Positions 58,166 to 64,000 of a DNA stretch of 64,000 nucleotides are shown here, piece by piece. The DNA comes from Hsuehochloa calcarea. Lineage: Eukaryota; Streptophyta; Magnoliopsida; Poales; Poaceae. Each line of letters opens with the position of its first letter. The stretch's first letter is position 1. Made by a program: the position numbers and the translations under genes. A model generated the notes under the pieces. The model saw only the letters and a program-made list of their open reading frames with translations, was not told where the DNA came from and did not search any database. The stretch spans positions 25,988,473 through 26,052,472 of the forward strand of contig CM070611.1 in NCBI GenBank assembly GCA_036346395.1. The letters are read 5' to 3'.

Positions 58166-58253
58166 ACGGCTTGATGTTCAAGATAAAATCAGCTACTCCT
58201 AGATCTTTCATCTCAAAATTCCGAGACAAGAAATTATGCCCCTTGCGCACCTC
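58166..58253 (-). pseudogene. Inverted fragment of element A pol
   Basis: Read on the minus strand it gives FLSRNFEMKDLGVADFILN, which in copia elements follows FGTNLN directly. Here it is flipped next to that motif on the + strand. It marks the 3' truncation breakpoint of element A. Confidence 0.85.
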
Positions 58254-58399
58254 CAACAGCGTCTCATCTTCCCCGGCGACGATGTTGCTCCTGCCCTTTG
58301 GGAGGAATGCGAGGAGATGTCCATTTGAGGGCCGGCCAAAGGAGGAGGAAGGAGAAGAAGACGAGGGATCTTCTTCAAGGGGGATCAACCAGCGTCTCC
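58254..58399 (+). other. Unassigned junction segment
   Basis: GC-rich sequence between the inverted pol fragment and the clear LTR homology. It may be the divergent 5' end of the following LTR; no TGTAAT terminus is seen. Confidence 0.4.
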
Positions 58400-60141
58400 C
58401 TAAGGTTCTACAAGGGTAACAAGATGTTTTCCCCACTGCTTGATGTTGATTAGTTGCGAATCCGATTAGTTTGATTGGATTGAATAGGTGCTGTTAGAAA
58501 TTTAGATTCTGTTTAGTCTGTTGTGCGCCCGGTTTCGGCATCTTGGAGGCCGATCTAGAGGTTCTCACCTGCTAGAGATTTGTAGCCCCGGTTCTTAGCT
58601 TTCCATTGCCACCAAGATCACCAGATTCCGATCTACAGTTCAAAAGTTACGATATATTCTTTCCTACTGTCCTGAGAAACGTGACGAGAATTATCAGTAA
58701 AGTTGTTTAATGAAATATGATTTGGTTAGGCTCAGATTCAGATTTTTCACCCAAAACAATTTCTGTATATAATTTTATTATATTTCCAGATTGATAAAGA
58801 ACATTTTAATTGGATCTATATATTAAAAGTTATGTTATGTTCTTCGCTGCTGTTCTGTTCGTCTGGACAGATTGCTATCAGGCCTATTCACCTACTATTT
58901 AGACAAATATTTTGGCAGAATTAGGAAATCTTGTCAACTAGAGTTTTGTAAGTTTGCTCGTTAAGTTTTGTTGGGCACTAGACTCACCTCGTTCCGAGTT
59001 CTGGATCAATAGATATGAATTTTTTCGTACCACTGTCCAGTATGGTTTCAGGTGGCTGAATTGTCTGATTTCAGTTTTGGGTTTATTCGTTGTGTTGGAT
59101 AGTGAGGGAGTTATTATAAATCATCGGTAGTTTTGTCTGGTATTCTGTTGTTCTTATTTCGAATACATAATTATGTAGGCGGCGAGTGTAGGAGCACCTT
59201 CGTTGCCTCCTAGGGCGTCACAACGCGGAAGGCAAGTACAATGTATTAATATATATTAATTTCTGTTGAATGATGGATGATGTACTATTAATTTGATGAT
59301 CCATGTTCATATTCCATGTTATATATTCCGTTCTTAATTGGTAGTCCATGTGAAAGAAAGTGGTGACATTCATTGCATATGTTTCATTCCATCCATGCGT
59401 TGTTCATGTTCCGTCCACGGGAGTGGAATTGTAAAGACCCATCAACTCCAATATGGACACGTAAGACCCACCATTCCAATGTGGGAAAATTTTGGACACC
59501 CGTACGAAACATTCTTCATACGGTAATTGGATCCCCGGACTTTGTTAAGTACGGGCTTAGGTGAACACCGACGGGTGTGTCACTCGCTATACCGGTATAA
59601 GCATGTGTGTAGTCCATTCCTTTCATTACATCCATTCATTTCATTCATCCATATATACATTCAGTGCTATGTTCATAATCCTGTAATATTGTTGTCTTAT
59701 TCATAATTATTGTATGTTCAATTATTCACTGTACTTGCTGAGTCTCGGACTCATTCTTGCTTTGTTTGTTTATTTTAGGTGATCGTTAAGGATGACATTG
59801 TTGGGAGGGAGTAGACACATACTATTCATTCACATCACCAACTCCAGTTACAATAATAAAGTTCGGTTATGTCTTTCATTCGTTAATTGTCGAACTATAG
59901 TAAAATAAGCTAGGAGTGGTTGACATCACCCTCCATGTTTCGATTGCTTAAGTTCTATCTGTGGTCCTTAATCACCCCTTTGACATAATCACTTGGATTC
60001 GATCATTATTCATGCCATTGTACTACAAAAGTTGACTTCTTTATATTCTTACATGAGTTATGTCCTAAATTCTTCCGCTTGGTGGTTATTTGTTAGATCC
60101 TTTAGGTAATATTTTGGCTTTGAAATAGCCAGGGTGTTACA
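58400..60141 (+). mobile_element. Truncated LTR related to LARD-A
   Basis: This aligns in patches with the LARD-A LTR: GTTCTCACCTGCTAGAGA with TTCTCACCTCTTAGAAA, CGTTGCCTCCTAGGGCGTCA with CGTTGCCTCCTAACTCGTCA, and TGCTGAGTCTCGGACTCATT with its counterpart. It ends AGGGTGTTACA, as LARD-A does. The 5' terminus is missing. It is clearly more diverged than the two LARD-A LTRs are from each other. There is no coding capacity. Confidence 0.75.
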
Positions 60142-60770
60142 CTCCTACATAGTACCGTAGCAATGGGGATGATCGGAGTTGAGCTAGGGCGAGGTTCCCA
60201 TGGTGGCGGTGATGCTTTACTGTGTAGGTGATGACCTGAGCAAGGATAGGGACAAAGAAAGGTCGGACAAGATCGATAGAGGTAAGGAGATGGTCAGGGG
60301 AGGATTAATTCGACTGGGTCTCACCGAAGGTAGTGCGACGGCTGAAGTGTTGCTTTTGGCTAGAGACAAACAAGGGATCTTCAAAGATAAAATCAATATG
60401 GGGGAAGACTACCTGGACTCCAGAACAAAATGTGACGCAAGTGGCGAAGAGAGAGGTTCACTGGAGCACCAGCAGCGAAGTGGTGGTGTTTCGGCCGGAA
60501 TGGGAGTTTGAGCTTTTCTTCGAGCTTGTGCTCGGTGGAGGAAGGGAGATGGTGGGGAATGGTGAGGGGAGGAGGTACAAGGGATTGGGGCAGCTTTTAT
60601 AGGCAATGGGGTGGATAACTCGCGAGGGGGAGAGCACAGGAATCCCAGCAGTGACATGCTCCGACTTAGTGATGCACGGGCATGGGCGACCGAGGGGTAG
60701 GGCATTGGCGTGGGCGTGGGTGATGCGGGCGAGGAGCACGACATGGAGGCGAAACCGGGGACGGGGCAGT
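60142..60770 (-). mobile_element. Fragment of C-like LTR, minus orientation
   Basis: GTTTCGGCCGGAATGGGAG and CTTTTATAGGCAATGGGG match the arrangement of TTTTCGGCCGAAAATGGGAG and CTTATATAGCGATGGGAG in the C 5' LTR (33487-33775), on the same strand. The fragment is diverged and bounded on both sides by other LTRs. The frame at 60200-60511 is therefore not called as a gene. Confidence 0.55.
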
Positions 60771-63700
60771 TGTAACATCCCAAATATGGATTTGTGTTTC
60801 AAATGTAAGAAAATAAAAGAAATTAAAACTTTTCTTGCATCTTGAAGCCCTTGGTCATTTTTGTAATTCTTTTAAAAGAATTATGGAAAATCAAAATTCA
60901 ATCCTCATTTGACTCCAATCAAAAACCTTCGTGGCATAGATCTTGTGCCAAACCGTTGGAAATATTTTTTCTGAGTTCTTGGGAGGCTTGGTAATAACTC
61001 TGAATTATCTCATGATTTTTAGAAATTATTTGATAATTTTGGAGGCAAGTCAAAGTTTAGTCAAACCCTATTTCCCCTCTTCTGAAATTTCTGGAGAAAA
61101 TTTCAGTGTATGAAAATCACTGAAAATTTTATGAGAGGTTCCTCCTACTGTCAACAATCTCCAGTTAAAATTTCATAATTTTTGGAGCTTGTTTGCTACC
61201 TCAAATAATTCCCCAAAAATCAGATGTTTAAAATTCAAATTCTAACTGGTTTGCACTGTTCCTCGGGTTCGAACCGGACTCGGGCTCGAGCCACTTGACT
61301 CGGTCCAACCAACTAAACGCACCGGCGCGGTCGATCGGGCGCAGGCGTTGTGAGCCGTTGGATCAGCATCGAACGGTCCTTGATCGACCGAACGATGGAA
61401 TCGTTTTAACCCACCCGTTCTAACTCAGCCGTTCGATTTCAATCCGACGGTCGACACGTCGTCTCCTTCCTCCGGTCAGCGCGCGCGTGAGCTCAGCCAT
61501 GGCGTGCGCAGAGGAGAAAAGCAACGCGTGCAGTCCACTCCTCGGTCGCCTTTAAACGGTTAGCTCTGCGTGCATTAAATGCTCGTCGTGCTCCTCCCTC
61601 AGGCGTCCACTCTCCAACTGCTCCCGTCGCTCTCTCGCGTTCAAATGGCCGTGTTGACCCGAGAGGGATATCGCCGTTGCTCTCTGCCATCCTCGGCTAT
61701 TTAAGCTCCATTGTTTCTCCCTTAGCTTCCTTTAGCACCTCCGCAACTCTAGCTAGCACTCACAAGTTCGCTGGAGCTGCAGATCCTCGAGAATCCTTCG
61801 GCCGCCATTGTCGGTTTTGGAGCTTTGGTGGAGTCGGTGCAGCAGGGTTTTTTTTTCTTCGAGTCTTTGCTCCCTCTGCTTCCCCTTTACTCTCTGAAGC
61901 TTAACCCTACCTCAATTTGGTTCAATTTGCTCAGGGTTGAACTGAATTTGGAGTTCCCCCTTTTCGGCCGAAATCAGCGTTTCTCCTCGCCCGAGCCGTC
62001 TCGACTCTCATCGATGCACTCTTTCGCTCAGGTAACTCCTCTTTAGTCCCTAGGGGTCTAGCACCTGCTCTCTTGAACCGCAGCTGAGCGCAACGCCTAT
62101 TTTCGTTTTTGTCATTTGCGGTCTCCTCGGTTCTCTCCGGCTTGCCGGCGTTCTGGACCACCACAGCCAAATCCATTGGTAGCATTAGGTGCGCAATGAT
62201 GTTTGGGACCCATTTTGGGCACTTGCTCGCACTACGTGAGAGCCGCCGTGGCGAAGCCGTTCTTCCCCGTCATTTTTGCCGGACGAAAACAGGGACGAGT
62301 TCTGAACTTGAGTCGATGCGGACCGTCGATCCTAAGATCTACGGCCCACATTCGCGCGGAAATTTGAATTTGTCGCGTGTTTCGGTCTGTGGACCGTTGG
62401 ATCCAAGATCAACGGTCCCGATTCGGGTTCGCATGAATCGTTGGATACCAGATCCACGGCTCGCGTGCGCGTGAACGTTCGGACCGCCCGAACGCTCTGA
62501 TCCACGTGAACCGTTGGATCCAGATCCAACGGTTGACGTTTAGGGTTTCGCGCGCATACATGCGTCGGCCAAGACGGGACTTGGATCATTGGATCCAAGA
62601 TCAACGCTCCAAGTTCGGCCACGTCGTTTCTCATTTCTGATTTTCCCGAAATGATTTATTTATCAACTGAAAAATGTGATAACTTGTAAAATGCATAACT
62701 AATTCATTTTAATTCCTTTTAGGGAGATTCAAATTTTGTTGGTTATGTTTTTAACTAAACTTTAATCTAAAAATGTTTCCAACCTCAGTATAGCTCCAGA
62801 AAATTTTGCTAATGAATAGTAGTATTTTTGATTTATAAAAGCTGAGCAAAATTGATTTGGTCATATCTTTTGCATTAAGCATCCAAATTAATTTGTTCTT
62901 GTTGATAAATTCCTTATAAATTAAGATCTTGCTACTGTAAAATTTTCAGAATTTTTTGAGAAAGTTTACTGTTGGGTCTTTGCATTTTCTTCGTTCTTAT
63001 CGGTTGTTTTTCGCCTTCTCGTTAGGATCCGAAGAGCACGTTGACAATATAATTGATCCTCAGCAACATCTTGACCCACAACAAACAGGCAAGTAGTTTG
63101 ATTATGTTAATTCCATTATTTTTCAAGTCTAATATGTTTATTTCAACTTGTATGTATGCATTGCTATTTTGTTGTTAAATTATGGTTAGTATCCTATAGT
63201 TGCATAATCTGTAAGAATTGTTGATCCTCTACTACCATGAGCCTAGGGTATTTGCTGTGATTTGAGTTCGATGGATGAGCTCTTGTCACTTAGTAGATTA
63301 CGAATTGAAATTGCTTAGAAATGCTTAGTTTCGGTAGTAATGGGCGATCATCGATTTTAGTCGATGATCTTGATCACACATCTAATTATTATTCCATTAT
63401 GTCTAGCACTTGTGCTTTGTTATTTTGTAAAGTAAAAAGCTGAAAAAGAAACATTGATTTAGACTTGGGCAAGTGGTTGGAGGGTGGGTTATTGGGTTTG
63501 TGGATGTCTTGCCTAAGTCAACAAGGACCGAACATCTTGTGTCACACTCTCCAAGCATTTTTGCGTGCTAAACACGCGAGAGGGATATGGGACCTCTCTT
63601 GACTAAGTACTTTGGCGTGTGTTATCTCCGAGTCGCAGGAGGGGGTTGTGTGTGTTGTGTGAAAAAGGATATGTGTTCTTGTGTTGGGTGTGCGGTGGTG

Positions 63701-64000
63701 GAGATTTCGGGTAGGCTCTCCACCTCGAGGGGCATTGTAGTTGTCCAAGGCTTTACCTGCGACGGGTAGTTGACCGAGGCTTTACAATGACTCCGACACA
63801 ACGTATGGGTTTCTATCCATATGGGCGGCTCGTAGTTAATGCATAATATTGAAAATATCTCGTAGGACTTAGCTGTGCCGGCATACCAAAGGAAGTGTGC
63901 TAATCATGTGGCAAAAAGACAGTCTGGCGTGTGGGTACATTGGTACACTCCTGCAGGGTATAAAACTATTCGAATAGCCTCGTCCTAGGTTATGGACACG
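60771..64000 (+). mobile_element. C-like gypsy LTR, plus orientation, runs off window
   Basis: It starts TGTAACATCCCAAATATGG, matching the reverse complement of the C LTR terminus, and follows it through AATTATTTGATAATTTTGG and the GC-rich palindrome region (62320-62610). It then covers both blocks that are alternately missing from the two C LTRs (62640-63430 and 63431-64000). A TATA-like CTATTTAAG lies near 61699. The right end and any internal region are outside the window. The full LTR is probably about 4 kb. No gene is seen; frames such as 62109-62474 are LTR sequence. Confidence 0.85.
62320..62610. repeat. Cluster of GATCCA palindromes in C-like LTR
   Basis: At least five imperfect inverted repeats of the type GACCGTTGGATCC-AAGATCAACGGTCC occur about 60-70 bases apart. 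Related palindromes occur at 12134-12320 and 32800-32985 in element C. Confidence 0.7.

Noticed and set aside
60200..60602. 103- and 89-codon frames
   Set aside because: Inside a C-like LTR fragment between two other LTRs; no motif and no conservation in other LTR copies.

Overview
The window looks like repeat-rich chromatin from a grass (Poaceae, possibly Oryza or a relative). It is a multi-layer nest of LTR retrotransposons with plant priming sites (initiator-Met type, TGGTATCAGAGC), Ty1/copia and Ty3/gypsy polyproteins, a TRIM, a MULE and a hAT-like element. I see one intact host gene, a lone single-exon protein resembling the N-terminal domain of grass NLR immune receptors. I found no rRNA or tRNA gene, CRISPR array or bacterial-type operon. 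The species call is inference only.

Layout, left half. The oldest layer is a SIRE/Maximus-like copia element (X1, + strand) whose 5' part lies left of the window. Only its post-pol region (1-600, 8762-9106) and 3' LTR (9107-10470, 34686-35159) are present. Two elements split it: a non-coding large retrotransposon derivative (LARD-A, 601-8761, target duplication GAGGG) and a chromodomain-type gypsy element on the minus strand (element C, 10471-34685, target duplication ATCCT). Element C carries decayed gag-protease-RT-RNase H-integrase-chromo sequence (26257-30706). Its left LTR was in turn split by element D, a non-coding element with 4.5-kb LTRs (12694-23943, target duplication GTGGA), and by a TRIM (24689-25385).

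Middle. 35160-41640 holds an imperfect 140-bp inverted repeat, a second X-family LTR (X2) split by a hAT-like element that carries a captured RALF peptide-gene fragment, a MULE with long terminal inverted repeats and a perfect 9-bp target duplication, a 3 x 100-bp tandem repeat, and relics of the receptor-like gene. The intact receptor-like gene is at 41642-42907.

Right half. Copia element A (+ strand, about 43320-58255) is split inside integrase by a complete 11-kb SIRE-like copia element B (minus strand, 45972-57015, target duplication GTGGG). A ends abruptly inside reverse transcriptase, where the next stretch of its own pol is present but inverted. After it come an LTR fragment related to LARD-A (to 60141), a minus-oriented C-like LTR fragment (60142-60770) and a plus-oriented C-like LTR running off the window (60771-64000).

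The parts do not form a pathway; the story is successive transposition. C and D share LTR termini and a conserved palindromic block, so C-type elements may have supplied proteins to D-type ones. Every retroelement polyprotein in the window carries stops or frameshifts, so none looks autonomous as assembled. Boundaries rest on target duplications, PBS/PPT motifs and LTR pair comparison by eye; family names are by recognition and were not checked against a database.
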